Part shown: positions 1 to 8,018 of the stretch, piece by piece
Layout of the letters: the number at the start of each line of letters is the position of its first letter
Position numbering within the stretch: the stretch's first letter is position 1
Source: an uncultured Pirellula sp.
GTDB taxonomy: Bacteria; Planctomycetota; Planctomycetia; Pirellulales; Pirellulaceae
Direction: 5' to 3'
Length of the DNA stretch: 11,109 bases
NCBI GenBank assembly: GCA_903892365.1
Contig: CAITIF010000056.1
Span: 1-11,109, forward strand
Notes under the pieces: generated by a model
Seen by the model: only the letters and a program-made list of their open reading frames with translations
Databases searched by the model: none
What the model was told of the DNA's origin: nothing
Position numbers and translations under genes: made by a program

Positions 1-2
1 CA

Positions 3-59
3 CACATTGTGTTTCAACCGAAAGCATCCAATCGCGAGTTTGCCAAAAAACCTCGCTAG
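3..59 (+). CDS. C-terminal tail of upstream gene, possibly jetA (DUF3375, kleisin-like)
   Basis: Only the last 18 codons are in the window. In frame 3 they read HIVFQPKASNREFAKKPR and then a TAG stop at 57-59. The codon choice resembles the neighbouring genes, and the stop lies 35 bases before the GTG start of the DUF4194 gene. In type I Wadjet loci the gene directly before jetB is jetA, the DUF3375 kleisin-like subunit, so jetA is the expected identity by position. That is inference, because the tail is too short for recognition. A competing reading is frame 1, open to a stop at 100-102, which would overlap the jetB start by a few bases. Frame 2 stops at 74-76. Frame 3 is preferred because it reads more like a normal protein end. 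Confidence 0.35.
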   Translation, partial: HIVFQPKASNREFAKKPR

Positions 60-94
60 CCTCTCATCTTCCTTGACAGCAACCGAGCCCTATT

Positions 95-748
95 GTGGAT
101 AGTTTTATCAGCGATTCAAAAAACATCATCCCGTCACCGATGGACTGGAGCCCTGTGGCTGTCCGGCTGCTTCAAGGTGTCGTCTATCACGATGATGGTC
201 GCGAAATGTGGGAACAATTGTTGGAAAACGTTTCTCCGCTTACGGAGTACTTTGGAAAATTGGGCCTGCTACTGGTAGTCAACGAACCGGACGCGATGGC
301 TTACTTACGGCAATTGGACGAAGACGAAATCCCAGCAGACTATCCTTCCATGCCAAGGTTGTTTCGCCGAACCCCGCTTGGGTACGATGCCACTTTGTTA
401 TGTGTTTTGCTTCGCGACGAACTTCGGCAATACGAAGAGGAAGATGTGCAAAACGAACGATGCGTGGTTTCTCAAATGGATTTGCTATCCCTCTGGGAAG
501 CCTTCTTTCCCGATCAAACCGATTCTGTGCGACTGAATCGAAGCTTGACCGCAGCGCTCCGAAAAATGGAAGAACTCAAGTTTGTTCGTCCCTTTGAAAA
601 GGATCCGCCGACTTGGGAGATCCGTCGAATCATCAAAGCAAGGCTGCCTCTCGCGGACTTGGAACGGTTGCGAATATCGTTAGCTTCCGCCGTAGACAAT
701 TCGTCGAAAGAGAACGGGGCGGTAATGCGTGGGGCGGAAGAGTCATGA
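95..748 (+). CDS. jetB: JetB/MksE-like DUF4194 subunit of a Wadjet-type SMC complex
   Basis: This 217-residue protein fits the DUF4194 family, the KITE-like subunit (MukE/MksE counterpart) that links the kleisin JetA to the SMC ATPase JetC in Wadjet plasmid defence. The family-like core runs from about residue 16 (MDWSPVAVRLLQGVVY), through a YFGKLGLLLVVNEPDAMAYLRQ-type stretch at 52-73 and RLFRRTPLGYDATLL near 88-102, to the winged-helix-like end WEIRRIIKARLPLADLERL near 174-192. The length is normal for the family. The start is uncertain. GTG at 95 is the only usual start after the in-frame stop at 74-76 and gives 15 extra residues. ATG at 140 begins exactly at the conserved core. Neither has a clear Shine-Dalgarno site. 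The TGA stop overlaps the ATG of the next gene (ATGA), which implies translational coupling. Family assignment is firm; plasmid defence is inferred from the family. Confidence 0.85.
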   Translation: MDSFISDSKNIIPSPMDWSPVAVRLLQGVVYHDDGREMWEQLLENVSPLTEYFGKLGLLLVVNEPDAMAYLRQLDEDEIPADYPSMPRLFRRTPLGYDATLLCVLLRDELRQYEEEDVQNERCVVSQMDLLSLWEAFFPDQTDSVRLNRSLTAALRKMEELKFVRPFEKDPPTWEIRRIIKARLPLADLERLRISLASAVDNSSKENGAVMRGAEES

Positions 749-3700
749 GCAATGTTTCATTCGATCGAGATCGCCCACCCTTGCAAGGCTTTCGACTGGC
801 GAAGCTAGAGGTCTACAATTGGGGCACCTTTGACGGTTCCGTCTATTCCGTTCATCCAGCAGGCCAAACAACTTTGTTGGTGGGTGAAAACGGCTCGGGA
901 AAATCTACCTTGGTCGACGCGATGTTGACCTTATTGGTTCGGCCACAAACACGTAACTACAATGTTGCGGCCGGAGCATCGAAGAACGAACGTGACGAGA
1001 AAACCTACATTCGTGGTGCCTACGATCGCACGGTGGGGGACGGTGGAAGACCTCAGATTCAATACCTTCGCAGCGGTGCTGGTCATTACACCGCGTTGCT
1101 TGCTGTCTTTTCCAACGAAGCGTCTGGTGCTTGCTTCACTATTTGCCAAGTGCTTTACTTGAATCACGAGAATGCGGTCGAGAAGGTTTATGCGTATTGC
1201 GAGACCGAGCGCGGGATTGTACGCGACTTAGGAGAGCTTGGTACCGGTAGCTCGATCGCAAAAACACTCCGCGACCGAGGTTTCAAAACCTCCGCGAGTT
1301 ACAAAGAGTATTTTCAATGGTTGCAGAAGCGAACTGGCTTTCGTACCAAAGCCATGGACATCTTCAATCAAACAGTTGCCGTAAAAGATGTGCAACGCTT
1401 GGATGAGTTCATTCGTTCACACATGTTGGAACGCAAGCCATGGAATGAGCGCGTCGGACGGCTGCTTTCGCACTTTAACGAATTAAGTGAAGCGCATCGG
1501 ATGCTGGTGCGTATTCGTCAGCAAGAGGAATTGCTCCGCCCCATCATCGAGTCAGGAGAGCGTTATCGATCCAAGCAACTGGAATGCCAACGCGCAAAAG
1601 TGTTGCTCGCAGCCCTCCCCATCTTTTATGCAGAGCAAACGATCGCATTGCTGGAACCGCTATGCAGCCAATGGCAGCAGCAAATCCAGAACGTGCAGGA
1701 AGACATCCTTCGTCTTGAGCAAGTGCAAGACCGATTGCGTAGCGAGATCGCTCGCTTGGAACTGGAAATCGAAAATGCAGGCGGAGATCGTCTGCGCCAG
1801 TTACCAGGATTAATCGAGCAAGCAGAATCGATTGCGAAAAGCAAAGCACGCTTTCGCGCAATGTTTGAAGCGCAACTACAAGTCGCAGGACTTGATATCC
1901 AAGTAACTTCGGCAGAACAATTTGCGAAGGTTCGAAAAGAGAGCCATGCTCGGCGAATTCAGCTTTTAGAAGAACGGCAGCGCAAACGAGCACTCGATAG
2001 TGCGCTTCAATTTGAAATCGGTTCATTGACGCGGCAGCTCGCGCAGGACCGCCTGGAAGCAGAGGCCTTAGAAAAGAGAAAAGGGAATCTGCCGGAGTCG
2101 TTTATTGCCATGCGTGATGCCATGTGCCGCGAGCTAAAAATTGCCCCAAGTGACCTCCCTTTCGCGGCCGAGTTGATCGCGGTGAATCCGCGGGAGCGAG
2201 ATTGGGAGCCATCGATTGAACAGGTACTGCACTCCTTTGCGAGAAGCTTGCTGGTGTCGCCCGACTTCTACGCAAGAATTGCAGGATACGTCGATCGCAC
2301 TCGCTTGGTGGATAGCCGGGGGCATGGGCAGCGACTGGTGTATTTGCGTGTTGGCCCCCTCAGCAAGTCCGCTTCCTCAACATTCTCCAGCACTTTGAAG
2401 CTGCCAGCATCGCAGCATTCGTCGACGTTGATTCAAAAGCTGGAGTTCCCCGACCATCCGTTGGTCCCTTGGATGCGAGCGGAATTGCAGAATCGTTTTG
2501 ACTATGTTGCATGCGAGACGATGGAAGAGTTTCAGCGATGCGAAACTTCCGCAATGACTCGCAATCGGCACTTCAAGACTGGGAATTCGCGACACGAGAA
2601 GGATGATCGCCAAGTGCCGGACGATCGGCGGCATTTTGTTCTCGGCTGGGACAATCGCGTGAAACGTTCGAGTTTGACTGAAGCGATTCGAAGCGCAGAG
2701 TCGGACTTGCAGCAGTTGCATGACCGCTCCAAAAGCCTAAGTTTAGAGACAGACCGAATAACTTCGGCATTGGAAGCTTTGGATCACGCTCTCAAGACCG
2801 AAGACTTCGATTCGATGGACAACTCCAGGCATGAGTATGAAGCCTCGCAACTCAAGCTAGAGCGGCAACGGTTGGAGGAATCCGATGATCGAATTCGCGA
2901 ACTAAAATTGCAATGCGAAGATCGTAGGTCTGAGGCTGCAGGCTACCAACGCGATCGGGACCATGCCATTGCTCAGAAGACGATGCGAGAACGTGAATTG
3001 CGTGACGGTTCGCGTATGTTGGATGTTGCCAAGGATAAAGTTCGCAAGGCTCAAGCCGATGCGGTATTCAATGCTGCGCACGAGCAGTTCTCGGAATTGC
3101 AAGAGATAGTCCATGAACGACTCTCCTTGGAGAACCTTGGCACTTTGCCTTCGGAGACCGAAAGAAAGCAGCGCGAGATCGTCGACAAGCTGCAAGAACG
3201 GCTGGCTCCAGTCATGCGTGAAGTCACCAGCGGGATGACTCGATTTCTGAACAAGTTTTCAGAGGAACAGGTGGATTTGGATGCGGATGTGGATTCGTTG
3301 CCGAGTTTTGCCGCCTTGTTTGCGAGAATTTCGCAAGACGATTTGCCCAAGCTTGAAGAACGTTTCAAACGTCGTCTCAATGAAAATGTTCTGAACGAGA
3401 TTGGTTTGCTTCATGGCGGGTTGGAAGATGAACGCGATGAAATTCGCGATAAGATCGAACAGCTCAATACGGCATTAAAGCTTCTCGAATGGAAGAGCGG
3501 CACATTCATGCGATTGGAACCAAGCGATGTACAGGACCGAGAGATCCAAGACTTTCGACGCGATCTCTCTAGCTGTCTGACCGGAACCTTGGATGGCTCT
3601 TCCGAAGCCAACGAGGCGACTTTTGTGCGGATCGAAAAATTTGTTGCCAAGCTGCGTGACGATGGAAACACTCGCTGGCGCGAGAAGGTGGTCGATGTTC

Positions 3701-4122
3701 GAAACTGGTTCAATTTTGCGGCCAGAGAGATTGTCAAAGCGACCGGGGAAGCTCGGAGCCATTACGATGGCGGGACTGGACAATCCGGAGGAGAAAAAGG
3801 GAAGCTTGCCTTCTTGGTTTTGGTGGCTGCGATTGCGTACCAGTACGATTTGAAACCCGATGAGGAACAAGGGGACCGATTTCACTTTGTGATGGTGGAC
3901 GAGATGTTCTCACGAAGCGACGATGCTCATGCGGAATACGCACTAGATCTGTTCGCTAGGTTCGGTCTTCAGTTGTTGATCGTAGCACCACTCGATGCTA
4001 AGGCTCGCGTGGTGGAGCCTTACGTTGGGACGTATTTGCATGTCGTGAAGAACAAGCAAACCAACAAGAGCGAGCTCATAGCAATCACCGCGGAAGAGCT
4101 TCACGAATTTGTACCATCTTAA
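745..4122 (+). CDS. jetC: JetC/MksB-like SMC ATPase of a Wadjet-type complex
   Basis: This 1125-residue SMC/SbcC-like ATPase is the motor subunit of Wadjet/MksFEB complexes, which extrude DNA loops and act on circular plasmids. The ABC head is split across the two ends. Walker A GENGSGKST is at residues 47-55, just after the family-typical LEVYNWGTFDG. The signature GQSGGEK is at 1012-1018. Walker B FVMVDE is at 1048-1053 (D1052, E1053), followed by a SRSDDAHAEYALDLF D-loop region. Long charged heptad-like helices fill about 265-465 and 640-900. Between them lies a hinge-like segment, about 465-640, containing a DWEPSIEQVLHSFARSLLV stretch. All ATPase motifs are intact. The frame is open further upstream to 613, but ATG 745 is the right start: it overlaps the jetB stop as ATGA and has GGAAG four bases before it, and family homology begins shortly after. 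The gene ends 18 bases from a convergent gene, so no jetD follows. Confidence 0.9.
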   Translation: MSNVSFDRDRPPLQGFRLAKLEVYNWGTFDGSVYSVHPAGQTTLLVGENGSGKSTLVDAMLTLLVRPQTRNYNVAAGASKNERDEKTYIRGAYDRTVGDGGRPQIQYLRSGAGHYTALLAVFSNEASGACFTICQVLYLNHENAVEKVYAYCETERGIVRDLGELGTGSSIAKTLRDRGFKTSASYKEYFQWLQKRTGFRTKAMDIFNQTVAVKDVQRLDEFIRSHMLERKPWNERVGRLLSHFNELSEAHRMLVRIRQQEELLRPIIESGERYRSKQLECQRAKVLLAALPIFYAEQTIALLEPLCSQWQQQIQNVQEDILRLEQVQDRLRSEIARLELEIENAGGDRLRQLPGLIEQAESIAKSKARFRAMFEAQLQVAGLDIQVTSAEQFAKVRKESHARRIQLLEERQRKRALDSALQFEIGSLTRQLAQDRLEAEALEKRKGNLPESFIAMRDAMCRELKIAPSDLPFAAELIAVNPRERDWEPSIEQVLHSFARSLLVSPDFYARIAGYVDRTRLVDSRGHGQRLVYLRVGPLSKSASSTFSSTLKLPASQHSSTLIQKLEFPDHPLVPWMRAELQNRFDYVACETMEEFQRCETSAMTRNRHFKTGNSRHEKDDRQVPDDRRHFVLGWDNRVKRSSLTEAIRSAESDLQQLHDRSKSLSLETDRITSALEALDHALKTEDFDSMDNSRHEYEASQLKLERQRLEESDDRIRELKLQCEDRRSEAAGYQRDRDHAIAQKTMRERELRDGSRMLDVAKDKVRKAQADAVFNAAHEQFSELQEIVHERLSLENLGTLPSETERKQREIVDKLQERLAPVMREVTSGMTRFLNKFSEEQVDLDADVDSLPSFAALFARISQDDLPKLEERFKRRLNENVLNEIGLLHGGLEDERDEIRDKIEQLNTALKLLEWKSGTFMRLEPSDVQDREIQDFRRDLSSCLTGTLDGSSEANEATFVRIEKFVAKLRDDGNTRWREKVVDVRNWFNFAAREIVKATGEARSHYDGGTGQSGGEKGKLAFLVLVAAIAYQYDLKPDEEQGDRFHFVMVDEMFSRSDDAHAEYALDLFARFGLQLLIVAPLDAKARVVEPYVGTYLHVVKNKQTNKSELIAITAEELHEFVPS

Positions 4123-4140
4123 AGGTACAGCCCGACCCGT

Positions 4141-5271
4141 TTACCTTTTGGAATCGAGTGAACTTTCGAGCCCATTTCCTGACAAGAATGAAACCGTTGC
4201 TTTTACGACCGACGGATCACTCATTAAAAACGAATGAATGACCGGTACGGTTGCAATCTCGGTCACGCCTTCCAGCGTCGCTTCCTCTAAGGTAACGACC
4301 CCATCGCTGGGCCCGTCTAGAAGCGGATTTTGAAGTGGGCTACTCGAAATATCGCCGGCTACAATCGCGAACGGGCACGGAGGCGTTCCAAGTCCATCTT
4401 TGAGAGCCTGCCACGATGGTCCAAGTTGCATCCCGGAGTTTCCTGTAATCGTTTCGAAAACTCCCAGTTTTGCGAGTCGAGCAGCGAACGCCGAACCTTG
4501 GTTCGGAGGCCCCAGCATGACAATTCGGTTAAGACGCGGTAGTACATTCTTCGGGTCTGCGTCTCGCTGCCATTCCCCAATGGCTTGCCGAAAGACAATG
4601 TTCCCCAGGCTATGCCCAACCGCACTTATCTTGGGATCCCCAGGCAGGTTTTCTACCAACTCCCTGAGAGCGGCGGAATGCGATGCAATGCTGTTCCGCG
4701 TGCTTGCATAGGAAAAGTAAACCGCTGTTCGTGCCTGTTTGCTTTCGTGATTCTGCTTTTCGGATTCTTGGTCATAGCGCGACAATTCGGTTTCGATCGG
4801 AGTCATGCTGCTTGCCGTTCGCATCAAACCATGAATCAAAATCACCACTTCGGTTGGAGCCTTGACGTCAGACGTTCTTTCAATGACCAACGACAGTTCG
4901 TCCAGTACTGCTTGACGTGAACCCCACGCTCGACGAACCAAGTTGGGATCGAGCAAGCGCCAATGGTTGAGTGTACTGTTATACTGCACTCGCCAACCGT
5001 AGAACCATCGATAGTCCGTCCAAAACTGCATGCCCCCCAAAGTTGGCAGCGGTAGATTCCAGTTTGCTTTTTCTTTCAAGTTGTCACTCACTTCATCTAG
5101 ACCTAGGTTGGACTGAGCGAATCCGATCGTGGCTTGAAACAGGAAGACGGTTACTACGATTAGTACTTTTCTGAGCGAGGAAATACTCGCATCGATGAAA
5201 TACCAACAAGTCTTTTCTGCACAAGCTTGAGAAAAGTGTGGGAACGGCTGAAGCGTTACGCAAGGGATCAA
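4141..5271 (-). CDS. Exported alpha/beta hydrolase, lipase-like
   Basis: This 376-residue protein has a likely signal segment: basic SSLRK at 31-35, a hydrophobic run at about 36-51 and an alanine-containing FAQ end near 51-53. That predicts export to the periplasm or an envelope compartment. The mature part is an alpha/beta-hydrolase fold. VILIHGLM at 143-150 gives the oxyanion-hole HG. GHSLG at 219-223 is the nucleophile elbow (Ser221). Asp323 in PSDGVV and His346 in PVIHSF complete a plausible triad in the usual order. This looks like a triacylglycerol-lipase or lipid-esterase relative, but the substrate cannot be read. The start is TTG at 5271, the only reasonable one, because the next in-frame methionine is residue 81, past the signal. 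That TTG overlaps the TGA stop of the upstream kup gene as TTGA, so the gene is probably translated from the kup mRNA. The 35-residue stretch before the hydrophobic core is longer than usual. Confidence 0.8.
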   Translation of the reverse strand: MIPCVTLQPFPHFSQACAEKTCWYFIDASISSLRKVLIVVTVFLFQATIGFAQSNLGLDEVSDNLKEKANWNLPLPTLGGMQFWTDYRWFYGWRVQYNSTLNHWRLLDPNLVRRAWGSRQAVLDELSLVIERTSDVKAPTEVVILIHGLMRTASSMTPIETELSRYDQESEKQNHESKQARTAVYFSYASTRNSIASHSAALRELVENLPGDPKISAVGHSLGNIVFRQAIGEWQRDADPKNVLPRLNRIVMLGPPNQGSAFAARLAKLGVFETITGNSGMQLGPSWQALKDGLGTPPCPFAIVAGDISSSPLQNPLLDGPSDGVVTLEEATLEGVTEIATVPVIHSFLMSDPSVVKATVSFLSGNGLESSLDSKR

Positions 5272-7619
5272 AGCGAGCCTTTGAGCGAGGGTTGCGATTC
5301 CGTTTTTTGGTTATTGGAATCGTCAGAGGCTATTTCTAATTCTGGTAAGCGAATTCGGACGCCATTCTTTCCAAAAACAATCGGAATCAGTTCTTTGGAA
5401 ACGCCAGCGTCGTAGGTCAGACCGTAATACTTGTGAGCCGGTGCGGAGAGACGCAGAACCCAGCGAAGCAGTTCGATACGAATCGACTGGAAGAAGGGCA
5501 AATCCGGTTGGCTGATGATCTCTTCTTCACCCACCTCGACAATCCAGCGGTCAGCTGCGATTTCAATCTTCCCGCGGCGTTGAAGGTCCTTCAGAGCTCC
5601 ACGGATGTCGGTTTGCTCCATGTAGCCGTAGGTCACATTCACCGCGTAAATATCGTTTCCAAGCTTGATGACTTCGTATCGGTTCGCATCATCGAAGGTA
5701 GCATTGGAAATCTGATTGATATGAAAGAGCGTTACGTGCGAAGGGAGAACGCCATACTTTTTCAGGAAGACACGCAACGTAACGGGGGTGTAATCATCGA
5801 GTGTTCGAATGGGCTGGGAGCATAGAAATACCGCAGCGCGATCACTTTCAACCAATCGACGGCGACCTTGGATCAGTGTTCTAGCCAACGGCAAGTTTTC
5901 GTCGATGGCGATTTGAATCTCGTCCACCTTCTCACGAAGCATTACCAACCAGTCGATCTTCTTTCCCTCGCGGAAGCCGAAGTCGTAGAAGGCGCGAGCC
6001 ATTTGCGAACGCCCCCATTGCCAAGTCATCATGATCACAACCAGTACGGATGCGATCCCAATTGGGAAATAACCTCCGCTAGCGATCTTGGTTAGGTTGC
6101 TGACAAAGAACATCATATCGATACACATGATGGGGGAACAGACAGCAAGGACTTGCCAAAGCTTCCAATTCCAGCGGTAGAAGGCAACGTAGCCAAACAT
6201 GAGAGTTGTAATTCCCATCGTTCCGGTGACAGCGATGCCGTAGGCGGATGCAAGATTGCCGGCTGTGCGGAACGAGAGTGTTGCAATGACGCATCCGACG
6301 AAAAGTGCCCAATTCACCGAAGGAATATAGACTTGCCCTTCGGCTTCATGGCTCGTGTAACGCACTAGTTGCCGAGGCGCAAACCCTAATGCAATGGCTT
6401 GTTTGACGATCGAAAACATGCCCGTGATCAATGCTTGGGATGCGATAAATGCAGCGCAAGCGGCGACACAGAGATCCGCAACATAGATCAATTGATTCAG
6501 TGTGTTATAGCCTTCGATCTGTGGCGTGAGCGCGAAGAACGTGTTGGCTCGAGGAGGCACTCCTAGCTCAAGAAGGTATCCAACCTGTCCTGCGTAATTG
6601 ACCAGCAAGCATGGCATGACAATGGAGTACCAAGCCAACATCACGGGTCTTCTGCCTGAGTCCGCCGGATCGACGCTCATCCCATCGCAACATTGCTTTT
6701 TGGTTCGCCGCATGAAATGGCCGATGTCCGCATACTTTGCTTCGCCACCTGTGATCGCAAGCACCACGACACCAAAAATTGCGAACATGCCTAGTGTTGG
6801 AAAGCTCCACACAAAATCGAAGGCATACATGGGATTGACTGCTTTAAACACCTCTGGATTCCGCACCACCCAAGGCAAGCCTTTGAGCGCGATCCACGGG
6901 AACCAAACCAGCAGCATGAACCAACCGAACATCCCTCCCACTTTGCTGGTGCCGCGCCATTGAGGCTTAAATAAAACGAACAGGCTAACCAAAGTCGCGA
7001 TGATAGCCCATTGTTCACCCAACGGTTCGTAAGCGCCCAGCATGCTAATGGCGGGAGTAATAATGCCATCCGCGGCGAGGAGTCCTGCGGCAGATACAAC
7101 GAAAAAGCTGAGAATGCCTATACCAAATATCTTGCCCGTGTATCCACGCAGTAGTCCCCACAATGCGAAATCTCCTCCTTCGCCGCGATTGTCAGCTCGC
7201 ATGATCAGAAGGTCATATTTGACGGTCAAGAAGATCAATGCCCAAAAGATTAAGCTCAGGCTACCGAGTGCTTCATTGGCGGTTACCAGATCGCGGCCAC
7301 CATTTTTCAGGATTGCTTCCAGTTGCTCCTTCGGCAGATGTTCATGTTTGAGTCGGATCGTTTCCCGCGTCAATTCCATGACGCAATAAAGAACCGATGT
7401 TCCGATGTCGCCGTACACCGTTCCAGAGGCTTCGCGGATTTTCGTAAATAAGCCTGATCCGTGCGAATGATGATCGTCCGATGAGTCAGACTCGGCCGCT
7501 TTGGCGTTTTTAGGATCAGGGTTGGAGATAGACGCTACGGATTGAATTCCGTCAGAATTAGGACTAATGTCCGAGTCGCTCACGATACAATTTTCCAAGA
7601 GAAATGAATTGGGTGGCAT
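5268..7619 (-). CDS. kup: Kup-family potassium uptake transporter
   Basis: This 783-residue integral membrane protein of the KUP/HAK/KT family should carry K+ (H+-coupled in studied members) into the cytoplasm. Family motifs in order are YGDIGTSVLY at 69-78, GEGGDFAL at 146-153, LLAADGIITPAISML at 180-194, TGGEAKYADIGHF at 290-302 and SAYGIAVTGTM at 458-468. The acidic residues known to matter in E. coli Kup (D23, E116, E229) would correspond to D71, E147 and E293. About twelve hydrophobic segments lie between roughly 65 and 535, followed by a soluble C-terminal domain from about 540. It is longer than E. coli Kup (about 620 residues), partly through a polar 55-residue N-terminal tail ending in a histidine-rich DDHHSHGSG. 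The first motif has Val where GDIGTSPLY is usual. ATG 7619 is the likely start, with only a weak GGTG upstream. GTG at codon 13 is an alternative start. Confidence 0.92.
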   Translation of the reverse strand: MPPNSFLLENCIVSDSDISPNSDGIQSVASISNPDPKNAKAAESDSSDDHHSHGSGLFTKIREASGTVYGDIGTSVLYCVMELTRETIRLKHEHLPKEQLEAILKNGGRDLVTANEALGSLSLIFWALIFLTVKYDLLIMRADNRGEGGDFALWGLLRGYTGKIFGIGILSFFVVSAAGLLAADGIITPAISMLGAYEPLGEQWAIIATLVSLFVLFKPQWRGTSKVGGMFGWFMLLVWFPWIALKGLPWVVRNPEVFKAVNPMYAFDFVWSFPTLGMFAIFGVVVLAITGGEAKYADIGHFMRRTKKQCCDGMSVDPADSGRRPVMLAWYSIVMPCLLVNYAGQVGYLLELGVPPRANTFFALTPQIEGYNTLNQLIYVADLCVAACAAFIASQALITGMFSIVKQAIALGFAPRQLVRYTSHEAEGQVYIPSVNWALFVGCVIATLSFRTAGNLASAYGIAVTGTMGITTLMFGYVAFYRWNWKLWQVLAVCSPIMCIDMMFFVSNLTKIASGGYFPIGIASVLVVIMMTWQWGRSQMARAFYDFGFREGKKIDWLVMLREKVDEIQIAIDENLPLARTLIQGRRRLVESDRAAVFLCSQPIRTLDDYTPVTLRVFLKKYGVLPSHVTLFHINQISNATFDDANRYEVIKLGNDIYAVNVTYGYMEQTDIRGALKDLQRRGKIEIAADRWIVEVGEEEIISQPDLPFFQSIRIELLRWVLRLSAPAHKYYGLTYDAGVSKELIPIVFGKNGVRIRLPELEIASDDSNNQKTESQPSLKGSL

Positions 7620-7627
7620 TGTGCCAC
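7613..7627 (-). promoter_or_regulatory. Inverted repeat over the kup start codon
   Basis: On the minus strand the sequence reads GTGGCA CAA TGCCAC, a perfect 6-bp dyad with a 3-base spacer. The kup ATG (7619-7617) straddles the spacer and the 3' arm. In mRNA this could form a small hairpin that partly hides the start codon. The repeat is directly visible; a regulatory role is inference. Confidence 0.4.
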
Positions 7628-7711
7628 ACCATCATCATTAGCATCGTTTGCATTTACGCAATAGCCTTCCCCACAAGAGGGGGGGAGGTCGATTGAGACG
7701 TTTTGTGGCAA

Positions 7712-7735
7712 TTCGTGCAAATGAGGGTGCACGAA
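7712..7735. promoter_or_regulatory. Perfect dyad, candidate operator
   Basis: TTCGTGCA (7712-7719) and TGCACGAA (7728-7735) are exact inverted copies separated by 8 bases. There is no T-run on either side, so it is not an intrinsic terminator. Its place between two divergent genes, 93 bases from the kup start, fits a protein-binding operator. Which regulator would bind is unknown. Confidence 0.4.
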
Positions 7736-7755
7736 CAAACCGAGCCAAAGCGGTG

Positions 7756-7789
7756 CCCTGACAGCCCTGCCAAAAGCCCCTGACAGCCC
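7756..7789. repeat. 12-bp direct repeat, 22-bp period
   Basis: CCCTGACAGCCC occurs at 7756-7767 and again at 7778-7789. The start-to-start distance of 22 bp is about two helical turns, so both copies would face the same side of the DNA. It could be a paired binding site for a regulator or simply a local duplication. Confidence 0.4.
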
Positions 7790-8018
7790 CTTTCGATGAA
7801 AAACGCTAAGTTGGACGCAGGGCATCGAATACGCAAACCTTGACGGATAAAGCGGATTCGCCATCCCGCGAGGACTCAATCCCAACTTCTTGCATGTACG
7901 TCACCGGCTTTGGGATTTCGGCGGTCGATAGCTCTCTCAAGGGCATTCACCGAAAAGAAGTCAGTAAGATCGAAAGGAATTCGACCTTGAAAGAATTGCC
8001 CTTTGCACTTTTACATGC

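Noticed and set aside
613..744. 44-codon N-terminal extension of the jetC frame
   Set aside because: It overlaps the jetB coding sequence and has no SMC-like content. ATG 745, with the ATGA overlap and a GGAAG site, is the natural start.
1544..2026. 160-codon antisense frame inside jetC
   Set aside because: It lies wholly within the strongly supported jetC coiled-coil coding region and has no recognisable features. Similar antisense frames at 2377-2721, 3475-3885 and 8610-8975 were dropped for the same reason.
7705..7722. Possible sigma-54 -24/-12 element (TGGCA then TGCA)
   Set aside because: Only 8 bases lie between the GG and GC pairs where 10 are required, and the second half is part of the perfect dyad.
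7840..7868. Possible sigma-70 promoter with TTGACG at 7840-7845
   Set aside because: No acceptable -10 element lies 16-18 bases downstream.
7987..8016. Possible promoter TTGAAA with TTTACA/TTACAT just before the efflux gene
   Set aside because: The -10 match is poor, and transcription would start almost at the ATG, leaving no room for the visible AGGGA ribosome site.
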